Shown here in pieces: positions 42,450 to 64,000 of a DNA stretch of 64,000 bases; within the stretch, counting starts at the first letter, position 1, and each line of letters starts with the position of its first letter. A model generated the notes under the pieces. It was not told the DNA's origin and did no database searches. It saw only the letters and a program-made list of their open reading frames with translations. The stretch covers positions 62,001-126,000 of the forward strand of contig JASANE010010140.1 of assembly GCA_030248225.1 (NCBI GenBank), written 5' to 3'. The position numbers were made by a program, and so were the translations under genes. This stretch comes from Trileptium ribeirensis (lineage: Eukaryota > Nematoda > Enoplea > Enoplida > Thoracostomopsidae).

Positions 42450-45400
42450 AATATTTTTGCGCTGCGGGCGATTAGGCTACCTCAGTATGAGGACAGTTAG
42501 TACTGCACTTGGCCCTGAGGTGTTGTCTCGCTGTAGGTCCGCCACCAGGCCAACGGCACTAATCTCTCTAACCATCAAAATTACAATTTCTACGTATGGT
42601 TATGGCACTCCCCTTAAGCCATGCGTCGCTAGTGCTCGCCGTGATGATGTTAAGTATACAATCTAGAGACAATTTTAAATATCGTCTGTTGTGACGGTAA
42701 TGTTGGATCAACAATTGGTACCCTTTGAGAATTGTGAAAGACACTTAGGACCTCAGTATCGGCAATGACTCAGATGAACTCATACCTTAAGAGCTAGTTC
42801 CTGCTGGCACCACTTGGGAATTTACAAGTACCTCAGGTGCCAGCGACTTGAAAAATTTTGCAACCATAGGAGGAACTCGTACCCTTGGTAAAGCTAGCAA
42901 TTTTTGCTCCAGCAGACAATACTCAGCGGACTGTTTACGTTGGGAAGCATTTGTGTGTCTTGCAGTTAAATCTACAACATTCCAGGTGCGCTTTGCCACG
43001 TTCGACTGGAATCTTAGTTCGACAGGAATTCTATCATATCCTTCAACCAGTCTCACTCTGGAGCCTTATGATGGTGAATCGCGGTATTACAGATTCAAAT
43101 GATCTTGTGATTCATCATCGATGTGACCTCCTGTGACGATGTGATGTTTTGTGATTTATCTGAGATGTGATCGCTATAATGTTGTCTAGTGTTCCTAACT
43201 TTAATGTAGTTTTCGGACTCTGTACGCCTGTCTGCTGCGTGGCGAATTGCAAGTAAAAGGTATTAATAATCATTCTATTAGTCTAATTTTTGCTAGTGTT
43301 TAGTTGCGTTTTGATGTGGAGAGAGATCCACCTAGCACAGAACTCATGAATCTTGTTGCCTTCTGTCGCTGTCGCGACGTCGGACTCGTCATCGGCTGAG
43401 ATTCGAACTCCCATCATACGGTATGATGTAGTTCTAACATCAACGGAAGGGGAAAAACTCTGTTAGGATTTATTGTCATTCTTAAACTTGTTGAAGGAGT
43501 AATAGGTTGGCTTCTTCGAGAGAACACACTTGTTAAGTTACCGTTTACTAAACATTAACATTCTTTATCAAGCTGGTAAATCAACCGTGTCTGTGTTAAA
43601 TTCGCTGGATGGATTTATCGAAAGAAACCTGCTAGTGGCAAATATTATCTTAGAATCTTTTAGATATAGGTGAAACTTTCTATAATTTAAGCTTCGAATT
43701 AGTTCGCCGCGCGCTTATCAACTTTCATGTTTAAAAAGCACTGCTGCAAATTATTACGGAACCTGTATCCAATAAATTCATCAAAGAAATTACGGGCAGT
43801 GCGTTCCAAACCCATGGTGTCAGCAGAGGCTGCCACCAAGCTGGAGTTGTATCTCCAATTATTTGGTCAATGGTTATTAAAGGTCTTATAGTTGAGCTTG
43901 ATAACAGTTAAGCTCAAACTGTTCCACGCTTATTCCGATGACGTGACAGTTATTGTCACAGTATGTAATCCGTTGGAATCACAAAGCTAACTCTATTCTG
44001 AAACAAATCGATTGCTGGTGTAGACGCAGTAGTCTCAGTGTTAAAGCTGACATAACTTTGTATTATGCATATGTATTATGTTTCCTCGTAAGCGCACAAT
44101 GCGTCGCTTGCCACATGTTTCCTTACGAAGCGTGGTCATTCCATGAGATTAAGTATCATAGTGTCATAATAGATGCTAAGCTACGATGGTCTTCCCATAT
44201 CAGATTCATCTGGGGGAAAAAAGTTCGCCGCAATTTCATGCTATTGGGGCGGCCGTGCTGGTATTTTGTTACGGATGCATAAAAATGTAGTTATGCTAGC
44301 AGTTCTGTACGCTTGTATTGTTTGGTGCCACAAGACTAAGCTTACATGGGTACAGAGACTCTTAATTAGTGTTCAACACCTCTATAATTTGTGTGTCTCT
44401 GGTGGCATGAAGTGTAGTGACACCTCCGCCAGGGAAATTTTGTTTGGTGTGCGACCACTATATTTTGAATGTTTACTAGCTTTCATTATTTGGTATTATA
44501 GGTTTAAGACTGTTGGGCCGATTACATGAATTCGCCTCATCATTTCTCCATCGATAATTTTGCTGCTTGTCGCAATCCGTCTACTTGCTTGCCAAATGAT
44601 TTTATTAACACAATTTTTCTTAAACATAGACGATGGAAGTTTGTTGTTTTGACGCTTTTTATACCCTAACGCTGATCTCGTCTGTTTTACCGACGGCTCA
44701 CTTATGAACAACCAACTTAGTGACAGAACAGGTCTTGAGTGTGAAATTTTTATACCAGGTGTGACCTGTATCTCTGTTCCTATGGGACTTTATGGTTCAA
44801 TTTTCCAAGCGGAAAGCTGGCTATTGTTGAGTTAACGAGCTACTTCCTTGGACTTGGCGCTAAAAACAAACACACCGCTATACTCAGCGAAAGCCATGTA
44901 CCTATTAAACGCTTGAAAGACACGCTCGTCAGTCTGCACTGCTCAAACACTGTGCTCTGTTACTTGATGCATTCTGTTCGTAAATCAATCGTTTTCATTT
45001 GAGTGAAGGGACACTCTGGCATACCAGATAATGCAGCGGTTGATGCTCTCGCTCATGCTGGGGCTTGACCGCTTTTGGTTTGTGCACTTCCTATTGCTGG
45101 TATCCCTCTGAGCGTTATTTGCTGTGATACTTTAGAGTAGAGCAACTCAGAACATCTTAACTTATGGTCTTCATCCGGCACGTATCTGTTGACAAAGTTT
45201 TTTTCCGCCGACAGTAAAAAAGAAATGCATTGGACTCATTTCCATCCTCAGCCTCACCAGATTGCGGTTAGTAGTCCAATTAATCATGGGTCATTGCCGA
45301 CTGAAAAAACATGTCTTCAGGTTAGATGTTGAAGAAAATCCAATTAGCCATCCTTGTACCTCTGGTGAGGAAGAAACGGTGGAGCACTGCCTTCTCTGTT

Positions 45401-45770
45401 GCTCCAAATTTGATGCTTTAATGCTCAAGATTCACTTCGGGTAATACTCCTGTTTGTGATCATCGGAAAGTTGTGAGGTTTGCTCTTCAGTCTTCAGTCT
45501 TACACATTTTCTTTGTGATGCAGAATCCTTACACTGTTAGAGTCGTACAATGGACTGATTACTTTTATACAGTACTCTGTTTCTTATATCATCTATCGAT
45601 TTTTGCACCACCAGGTATTCTTATAAAATTTTAAAGAATTCAGTGAAATTTCAAATAATTATTTTTAAAAATTATCAAGAATTATGTTTGAAATTTTAAC
45701 GAATATTTCTTCAAATTTTAAAACAATATTCTGGTGATGAAAACATCAAAGAAACTTGTTTTAAATTTCA
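42450..45770 (+). mobile_element. Non-LTR retrotransposon of I/R1/LOA type, decayed
   Basis: Pieces in order: RCGRLGYLS, a possible ORF1 zinc knuckle (42450-42500, weak); VLQLNLQHSR, the usual start of the endonuclease (42957-42986); ELMNLVAFCRCRDVGLVIG-stop-DSNSHH, the endonuclease core (43325-43419); QAGKSTVSVLNSLDGFIER (about 43570); DIGETFYN, RT motif A (about 43665); RGCHQAGVVSPIIWSMV (about 43825-43875); AYSDDVTVIVT, RT motif C with YSDD (43928-43960); AKLRWSSHI; FTDGSLMNNQ (44686-44715) and VKGHSGIPDNAAVDALAHA (45003-45060), both RNase H; and MGHCRLKKHVFRL with a Cys/His tail EETVEHCLLC (45283-45411). Several stops and frameshifts make it inactive. The 3' end is near 45600-45770 in AT-rich repeats. 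It lies between the two Rab1 genes. Confidence 0.93.
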
Positions 45771-46423
45771 TGGAAACCTATTTTCGGTGTAGAAAATCAG
45801 TGTGTGACAAACATGTTCATCTGCGTTATACTTATAGGCGTGAACAGTGGTTACCTTGCATATAATTTTCTAGCGTTGGGATGCATATGGGAAAGCCGGA
45901 CAGATGGCGTATTTGTGGTTGAATTGTGACTGCCTGTAAAGAGTTCGGTGGCAAACACACTAGGAGTTGTCAGCTTATAAAATATATGTTGTGCTAGCGA
46001 AAGCAGTACATACAAGTCAAGCTCAACTGAAATTTCGCGCATTTACACCAGCAGTGGTCACCTGTGTGGCTGCGTCTGTTATCCGTACTACCTATAGCTA
46101 TGGTTCTTTTGAAATCCGCTACCAAGACTTTCTGCCACTTTCATAGCATTTCTTATGCATAAAAGGTATTTAATCGGGGTCAAAGAATTTGATTATAGGT
46201 TAGCTGTTATCATTAATAAACGTGAACTTCATGGTAATAATCTTGAGCGCAACAAGCTAAACTTTCAAAGCCGATATTTCATACATAATCCTGAAAACGC
46301 TGTTGATGGCTGTATTTCTCGGATGATGGCGTTGTGTTTTAAAAAGCTATGTGCCGACACCCATAAGTTCTGGCGTTGATTATGGATTTGACTCGTTTTG
46401 GAACTAACTGACATTAGCGATTA

Positions 46424-46795
46424 TTATTGAAACGGAGTGATCGGAGTTTCCACATATAGCTTTGCTGGCGGAAAAAAAATCATTACAAAACCTTTTGTCT
46501 GTCATTAGAGATCATAACTCATCACCGCATAGATGAATCTTCACAAATATTCATTTATTTGAGCACAAATTCAGTCTATTTGTGTTGTTTCATTAGACGC
46601 CAAAGCCGCCCCCTACGTATTCCAGGTCAAAATGGTCCCCAAATGTGTTAAAGGTGACGTTTTTGAAATTTGGCCATCAATATATCTATTTCTCGACCCA
46701 CATCTCGAGATAGAGTCTTCGCAGCGAAAAATAGAAACTACCTTCCGAAATTTTCTCATCGAGAGCTACAACTTTCTTGTTATTTTATGTTAGAA
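46424..46795 (+). repeat. Dispersed repeat D, copy 1
   Basis: TATTGAAACGGAGTGATCGGAG, TTTTGTCTGTC, ATCATAACTCATC, TTTGGCCATCAATATA, CATCTCGAGATAGAG, AAAATAGAAACTACC and CTCATCGAGAGCTA match 53765-54160 in order. Confidence 0.75.
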
Positions 46796-46799
46796 TCGC

Positions 46800-47084
46800 C
46801 ATTCAAAAAATTTCAAGCTATTTGCTAATCGAGCTTTTTGTTTGTGGGGATGTTTAAAGGGTTATTTAACCCTTTAAGGACGTTGGTTCATCGTTTTAAA
46901 GAGTTTTTTGGTTTTGGTACGTGAGTAAACTGAATGTAGCGTTGCCATTGATGTACTGCCGGTATATAGTTTATTGCTATCATGGGACTTTAAGCGAGCT
47001 AAGGAACCTAAATTTAGAACGACAAGAATCGTTAATGGGCAGAGTACCCACACGCTCCGTTTCCTTGGCTTGCGAGTTACTAGT
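46800..47084. other. Upstream of Rab1 copy 2
   Basis: Contains TTTAAAGGGTTATTTAACCCTTTAA, a near-palindrome at about 46853-46877. No promoter motif could be assigned. Confidence 0.35.
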
Positions 47085-47153
47085 AATAAATTTTTTCAGT
47101 CTCATTATTAGGCATACAAATCACTTGCTTCTATATTTGAAAATCTTCAAAGA
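47085..47153 (+). promoter_or_regulatory. 5' leader of Rab1 copy 2 with 3' splice acceptor
   Basis: AATTTTTTCAG ends at 47099, 54 nt before the ATG. It is a stronger acceptor match than in copy 1. Trans-splicing or a 5'UTR intron are the two readings. Confidence 0.4.
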
Positions 47154-58479
<11,326 letters not shown>

Positions 58480-59268
58480 AAATGTGAAATTTACTATTAT
58501 AAATACACTCGCGCTTTTGGTGATTTCGTTAATTTGCAATATTATAATAGACCAAATGCTTCAAAACTTGATGGGAGCAGAATTTTCTTAAACTGTTTTA
58601 CTTTCTAACCAGGTCTAAAAAATTGACAATTACTTGTTTTAATTTTTTCTTCTACCGCTCCTGTCGAAAACTGTAAAATGTTCCTTACGCGTCCTTTCTA
58701 TAACGGATCGTAACAACGAAATACATTGGCAATTCTGCGGGTCATATAACTGCATTCATACAGCCAAAAAATCTGTATCTAGTCTACAATGACTGAAAAT
58801 ATTTTACCTTTTTTTGGATAATGATAAATTTTGTCCACCTTTGGGTTTGAAGTTGACGGTCTATTAGTTTAGTTTGTTTGGCATTATTACACTTGTCGTA
58901 TAAATGACTCTTAAATGTTGGATTTAATTCGTTGTAATATTGATTTATGCAAACTGATCACGGAGAAAACCTCGCGATTTGTTTATTCGCAACCGTTTTA
59001 AATGGTATGTTAGTGTTTGGATAGAGTCATTCATTTCCGCCCGTAATAATAGTATGAGACCGATACTCCTAAAGTCTGAGTTTTTCGTCGTTTCCTACAT
59101 GTGCAGTTCTGTTGTATTGGGTAGTATTTTGCGCTTTAATCTCGTCTTACCTACTAAGGCGCAAGGAAGGTTCTGCATACATTGGCCACATTTTTGGACT
59201 GTTCAGCCGACAAAAGTAAAATTTGAAAAACCTGAATATGTTATTGTATCAAATATTCAATCAGCGAA
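58480..59268. other. 3' flank of Rab1 copy 2
   Basis: The likely 3'UTR starts at once. A short ATTTCGTTAAT stretch near 58524 is shared with copy 1. A 117-codon + frame (58979-59332) runs into the array that follows and has no known motif. Confidence 0.4.
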
Positions 59269-59802
59269 CAACAATATGGGGTATTGTGCAGTATCAAGTT
59301 TTCATCTGGGGACGACTGATCTCAGCTTGTGATTATCTAATTTCTCTTTCTGACCACCTTGCCTCATTTCATGCTGTGTATACTGGTTGAAGTTCATGTT
59401 TGTATATGCGCAAATGTGCAATAGGAATGGTAGGTATTTCAACAATATGGGGTATTGTGCAGTAGTTAAACTCATCAAGTTTTCATCTGGGGACGATTGA
59501 TCTCGGCTTGCGATTGTCAAATTTATCTTTCTGACCACGTTACCTCAGTTCATGCAAAGTATACGGGTTGAAGTTCATGTTCGCCTATGCGCAAATGTGC
59601 AATAGGAATGGTAGGTATTTCAACAATATGGGGTATTGTGCAGTAGTTAAACTCATCAAGTTTTCATCTGGGGACGATTGACCTCGGCTTGCGATTGTCA
59701 AATTTCTCTTTCTGACCACGTTACCTCAGTTCATGCTATGTATACTGGTTGAAGTTCATGTTTGCGTATGCGCAAATGTGCAATAGGAATTGTAGGTATT
59801 TC
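59269..59802 (+). repeat. 171-181-bp tandem array, 3 units
   Basis: CAACAATATGGGGTATTGTG starts at 59269, 59440 and 59621, each followed by CAAGTTTTCATCTGGGGACG, CTTTCTGACCAC and CGCAAATGTGCAATAGGAAT. Units 2 and 3 are almost identical; unit 1 lacks about 10 bp. Confidence 0.95.
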
Positions 59803-61165
59803 AAGAAAACTATGGTCGAGTATGTACTTCCATCTCTGGCTTTAACAATAGTTACAGTACTTGCATGTGTGCATATATGGATTGTTTTCTCTCTGTATGC
59901 ACAGTTTTACGTACATTATATCTATTCTGTATAAATTTATCATGTATGTAGGAGGTGTTTATTACGGTGATTTTGTTGTACATAAATTTCTGTTACATGT
60001 ATGTAAACATTCACACTGGATTAGTCCATTTCATTTTATTGTTTATGATACATTGATTTTGCCTTTTTCGAAACATATTGTAATTCAACGACACTTTCCC
60101 CGGTAATTCCTTTGTTATTTTTGTGTAGGTGTGTTTAGAGAGACTATAACGCTTTCACACTAGTAATACTGTTACGCCGGGTTTACATTAAATATGGCTG
60201 AACATATTTGACGGCACCACTTTTTAGATGTTCACAACACTTGTGCTCAACTAAATTCTGTAATCGTTAAAATTTTGATTCTTGCGCTGCTAATGAAACG
60301 TACTTGCAAAGAATTTGTTTTCAATAAAACCGTAACCTAACTACATAAGTTTCCTCTCAAGTTTAGCCTTGGCTATCAAAATTGTTGGAGCCGAAATATT
60401 GCGTGCGTTAGTACGTTAATAATTCCTCACAATGATTTAACACAAATTGATTTGTCTTTTATAATATTCTATATTTTTTGAACGTGGCCTACAACCATAC
60501 AAGTGTATTTTTAAATTGTCATTTATTGCGTAATAAGTTGGGCTATAAGCGCTAATTTAACAGAAAGGGCAGTGCATTGTATCGTATCATTAATTCATGC
60601 AGGCTGCCATCTAGCCCTAGCCTCAACGCATCGTTTTAGGTTTTTCCAACCTTTTCCAACTTATATTCGTCATTTTCAATTTTCTCTTCATTTCGGTGTT
60701 ATGTAGAATGTGCACGGACGTGACATAATGAGAGTAAGGAATTTCGAACTTTTAATACCTTAGTTGCGTGTAATAGCTGTATAACGATATGTGAGGCATT
60801 TTTAATTTGAATTTCGATTTGTTTTTGAGATGTTTTTATGCAGTTACGACGTCGAATTATTCGATAGCATTTAAAGACTAGCTAAAAGACATCACCACAC
60901 TGCTAACTTTGCGAAAAAATACTATATTTCAATGAAACACCTTAAGAATTTGGGATCGCATTAATTTTTCCTTAACAGTTTGGAGGATGAACTTTGCATG
61001 ACTACTACCGGAAAATGTTAGCAAAAAAATTTCATGTTCAGTTTTGACGCTTAGGGTTAGCCTTGCGAGGTGAACATTTGATCTAGCAAGGGTGTAAAAC
61101 TAGGCATGATCCGGTGGGGAAAATCTTGAAATGATGCAAAAATGTTTTTTCGAGACCCAACCTAG
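59803..61165. other. No gene recognised
   Basis: Two short hydrophobic + frames near 59749-60106 have no family signal. The rest is AT-rich. Confidence 0.4.
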
Positions 61166-61515
61166 CTACTCCGTTAGTTCTATCATTGTTTAAGATTTGG
61201 GAATTCATACAGTTTTAACTTTATGTGAATCACAACATTCTTCACTTAATTATTATAGCTGTACGTATAATATCAATAAGCGCGCAATTTATTATATTTG
61301 GGCTTACAGCAATTAATGTCAGTGTATGTCGTACAGCTACGCCGTAGGTACTATCATTGTTTAAGATTTGGGAATTCTTTTAACTTTACGTGAATTATAG
61401 CATTCTTAACTCGGTTATCCTTAATTATTATTATAGTTGTATGTATAATATTTATAAGCGCGTAATTTATTATATTTGGGCTTACAATAATTATTGTCAT
61501 TGTATGTCGTGCAGT
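61166..61515 (+). repeat. 171-bp tandem duplication, diverged
   Basis: CTATCATTGTTTAAGATTTG at 61180 recurs at 61351, with AATTTATTATATTTGGGCTT and GTCATTGTATGTCGTGCAG-like ends in both. Confidence 0.9.
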
Positions 61516-63660
61516 TAAAGTGCATATATATATTCTAGGTCCTTTGGATATGGTGTGTTTTCGTTTTATCTCCACTAAATTGTTATGTATTTTACTATAA
61601 TGTACCGTTTATACTTGTCATCGACCTTGCTTACGTACTTATCTGATGTGGGCGTGCTTTTCACGCTGTAGTCGTCGTTTTGATGGTATCATTGCGAACA
61701 TATATTTGTAATCCTGTTCCCGAGACAGATAATTTTTTCGCGCTAGCATTCTAATAACTCGCGCAGCGAGGAGAAACGAAGCGAGTTCGTGTAATCTGCG
61801 CTGTGTGACTATTGAAAGGTACCAAACTCAGCTCTTTAGTCCCATGATTGCAATATATTAAAGGTAAGTCTGCAGTCATTTTACTCAGATATCAAAACCA
61901 CCGTTGAATCTTTTATTTCTTACTTAGATGACCAAAACTAAATCATATTTCAGGAAAAATTGTAATTTTAATTTGAAGTGTCATTTTTACATTGCAGGTC
62001 TTCGAACATGCCTTATTTGATGCATACAACACAAATCCAATTTCTTTTATCATACTCAGCAACCCATAAAACACATTCTAACCACGTACATCGGTTCATA
62101 TTGGAGAAGTAATAAAATTTTAATATTTTTGGTGCCAGAAATTTAGACCATCCCGCAATTTACCCAGTGTAGTTTTAAAACACTGAAACCATCGTGTTTA
62201 ATGTATTAAATCCCATCGGTCACCCCAATAATCAAGAAACTTAAGCTGGGTGCACACGTCAAACTGCTCGAAATTTAAATGTAATTTTTAATGGAAAAAA
62301 TATGGCAAGCAGACTTGCTTCAAAATTTGAGCTCAAATTTTGAGCTTAAAATTCTTCAAGTTTTATTCTTTTGCCCTAACTGGGTAAAACAATATACTGG
62401 AATAACTTGAACAGTCTTCACTCTGTCAAATTTGCCAAACATTCGACAATTTGTTTCAAATTTTATAAAATTTAAAATCAAAATTTTATCAAATTTGACT
62501 AAAAAAGTTTCACGTGTGAACCTAGCTTTGCTTTGTCAAAATTTTGAAAAATTCACTTTTGGGGCAGTATTTCTTAAAAATTGGGTCATATCTAAAAATA
62601 TATAACAATGCTGTAGCTCTCGGTGGGGGGATTCTGTGTCATCGTCACCATTTTATGATTCGATTGCCTCTGGGAAGAGTTATAAAACCTAAAATTTTGG
62701 GTGACGCAAAATGGTCAAAATCAAAATAATTCAATTGTCAGTCTTGTGAACATTTCGGTGGGAAATAATTGGATCAGCGTAAATTCAAAGCTAGATGAAC
62801 AAACACATTCCATTCGTAGCCTACTCGGCTCTTCTGCAGACACGCAATAAGTTTCTAAAACCAAGCTCTGCGACGATGACAGACTGCTATAACTTCGCGG
62901 TAGGACAACCGAAAAGGCGATAGGTTGACAAGGTTTGCTGGTCGTTGTATGTCCTTGTTGTGTTGCCTTGCATCATTTTCAGGTGTAGATGAGCTACTTC
63001 CTAACTTTTTGGTATTCGACTACAAACTACTTGGAACTGTGATCGCTTATCTGTGTTCTGAGTGTTAGCGACTGCCTAAAACCTCGCAGAAAACGCAACG
63101 TTGATTCGTTTAAAACTGTTTGTCGAGCAATGGTCACTGTTTGATATTCAACATATTTGCGAGACTGTATTTTTTGCGACTTCACACAATCACACTTGGT
63201 TCCTATGGCATGTGGCCTTGTCACCGACTCACAACCGTAATCGAGTCACTGGGTCACTGCCATAACCAATTTCCTTCTCAGTTTTGTAAACACAAACTAA
63301 AAAGTGTATCTTTAGGAGCAAAATTTTATTTACTGATTTTAAGTTTGTAAAATACCGTATATTTATGTAATGGTGTGATTTATAATTCAAATAATGAGCT
63401 TGATTTGACATGGAAAAAATAGTTCGCATTGTTAAAGGTCAAAATTTAATACTTAAAGTGCGGTTGCTACAGTTGAATGTCATATAACATTTGTAAGCAT
63501 TTTAGAAATTTAAGGTTTTTCATAGTCTTCGTGGTTTCTGTTCTAACGAAAACATTGTCGATGTCGGCTAATCATTAAATCACTTTGCCTTCGTATATAC
63601 ACAAAAGCCGAATTGCCTAACTTGATATTTATATTTAATTTTATTGGGATTCCGAAACCA
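61516..63660. other. No gene recognised
   Basis: CTCGCGCAGCGAGGAGAAACGAAGCGAG at 61759-61786 resembles the start of repeat A. At 62325-62350 CAAAATTTGAGCTCAAATTTTG is palindromic. No coding signal. Confidence 0.4.
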
Positions 63661-63669
63661 GTGTTAGTT

Positions 63670-63692
63670 TGGTATCCCAATTTGGGATACCA
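63670..63692. repeat. Perfect 23-bp palindrome plus a third half-site
   Basis: TGGTATCCCAA and TTGGGATACCA are separated by one base. GCGATACCAAG, a third imperfect half, follows 7 nt later. The spacing resembles a dimeric protein-binding site, though no gene is nearby. Confidence 0.6.
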
Positions 63693-64000
63693 GTTTGCGA
63701 TACCAAGCATAGAAAATTGTTATAACTTTGCAAAGAAAAATGTTATTGCAAAAAAATTTACCAATGATGGAAATAGATTATGAGAATTGTAAATATATAT
63801 AAATTTTCTGTTTTCTTCTGTGAGACGATATGTACCTAAATATATAAATGCATGCAGGGCTGTGTTGGGGTTAACCAAAAGGCCACCAACAAATCTATAT
63901 ATTTTGTACAAAATGATTATATCGTAGACGTTTTTACCAACACAACAATGAAAGACCCTTTCGGGCAGTGTGAAAGCAGTGTCGACACACCATGTATGAG

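Noticed and set aside
43381..43430. tRNA T-arm-like GAGTTCGAATCTC on the minus strand
   Set aside because: The stem does not pair beyond three bases, no acceptor or anticodon arm was found, and the sequence is the DSNSHH part of the LINE endonuclease.

Overview
This is animal nuclear DNA: AT-rich, gene-poor and full of repeats. The only confidently identified genes are two head-to-tail copies of a Rab1-type small GTPase on the + strand. Each has seven exons, six GT-AG introns at identical positions, and a 209-residue product. Copy 1 spans 19689-35699 and copy 2 spans 47154-58479, about 11.5 kb apart. Each copy starts with a 23-nt coding micro-exon (MSALNPE plus two bases of Tyr8) joined to the rest across a TTTCAG acceptor. 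Some Rab residues ([24 protein letters not shown]) fit nematode Rab1 best from memory. A TTTTCAG acceptor 54-67 nt upstream of both start codons would suit spliced-leader trans-splicing. A nematode with a repeat-rich genome is therefore my tentative guess, at low confidence; other invertebrates are possible.

Layout. Positions 1-18600 hold no recognisable intact gene. They contain a 181-bp duplication, a 23-bp minisatellite, a decayed and unidentified protein-coding-like block (about 4990-7210), a 325-bp duplication, and two copies of a short dispersed repeat with inverted ends. Copy 1 of Rab1 (19.7-35.7 kb) is inflated by intronic repeats: a nearly complete but broken Tc1/mariner transposon, an array of about eight 160-bp units, a 127-bp palindromic MITE, a 1151-bp non-autonomous hAT element with a perfect 8-bp target duplication nested in an older repeat, and several dispersed repeats. 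The spacer between the genes (35.7-47.1 kb) carries a decayed non-LTR retrotransposon of the I/R1/LOA type, with endonuclease, reverse transcriptase and RNase H traces (about 42.45-45.77 kb). Copy 2 (47.2-58.5 kb) carries a 163-bp MITE, a near-perfect triplication of coding exon 3 with its 5' splice site, a 35-bp minisatellite, a decayed 165-bp satellite, and a C-rich block shared with copy 1. Downstream (58.5-64 kb) there are two more short arrays with 171-181-bp units and a 21-bp palindrome.

Function. Rab1 is the GTPase that directs ER-to-Golgi vesicle tethering. The two copies agree at all of residues 1-140 despite heavy synonymous divergence, and all five amino-acid differences lie in the last exon. 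Both copies therefore look functional and under strong purifying selection. I found no tRNA, rRNA, CRISPR or prokaryotic-type operon. The most unusual structures are the triplicated exon in copy 2, the C-rich block retained in the last intron of both copies, and several unrelated tandem arrays with near-nucleosomal unit length.
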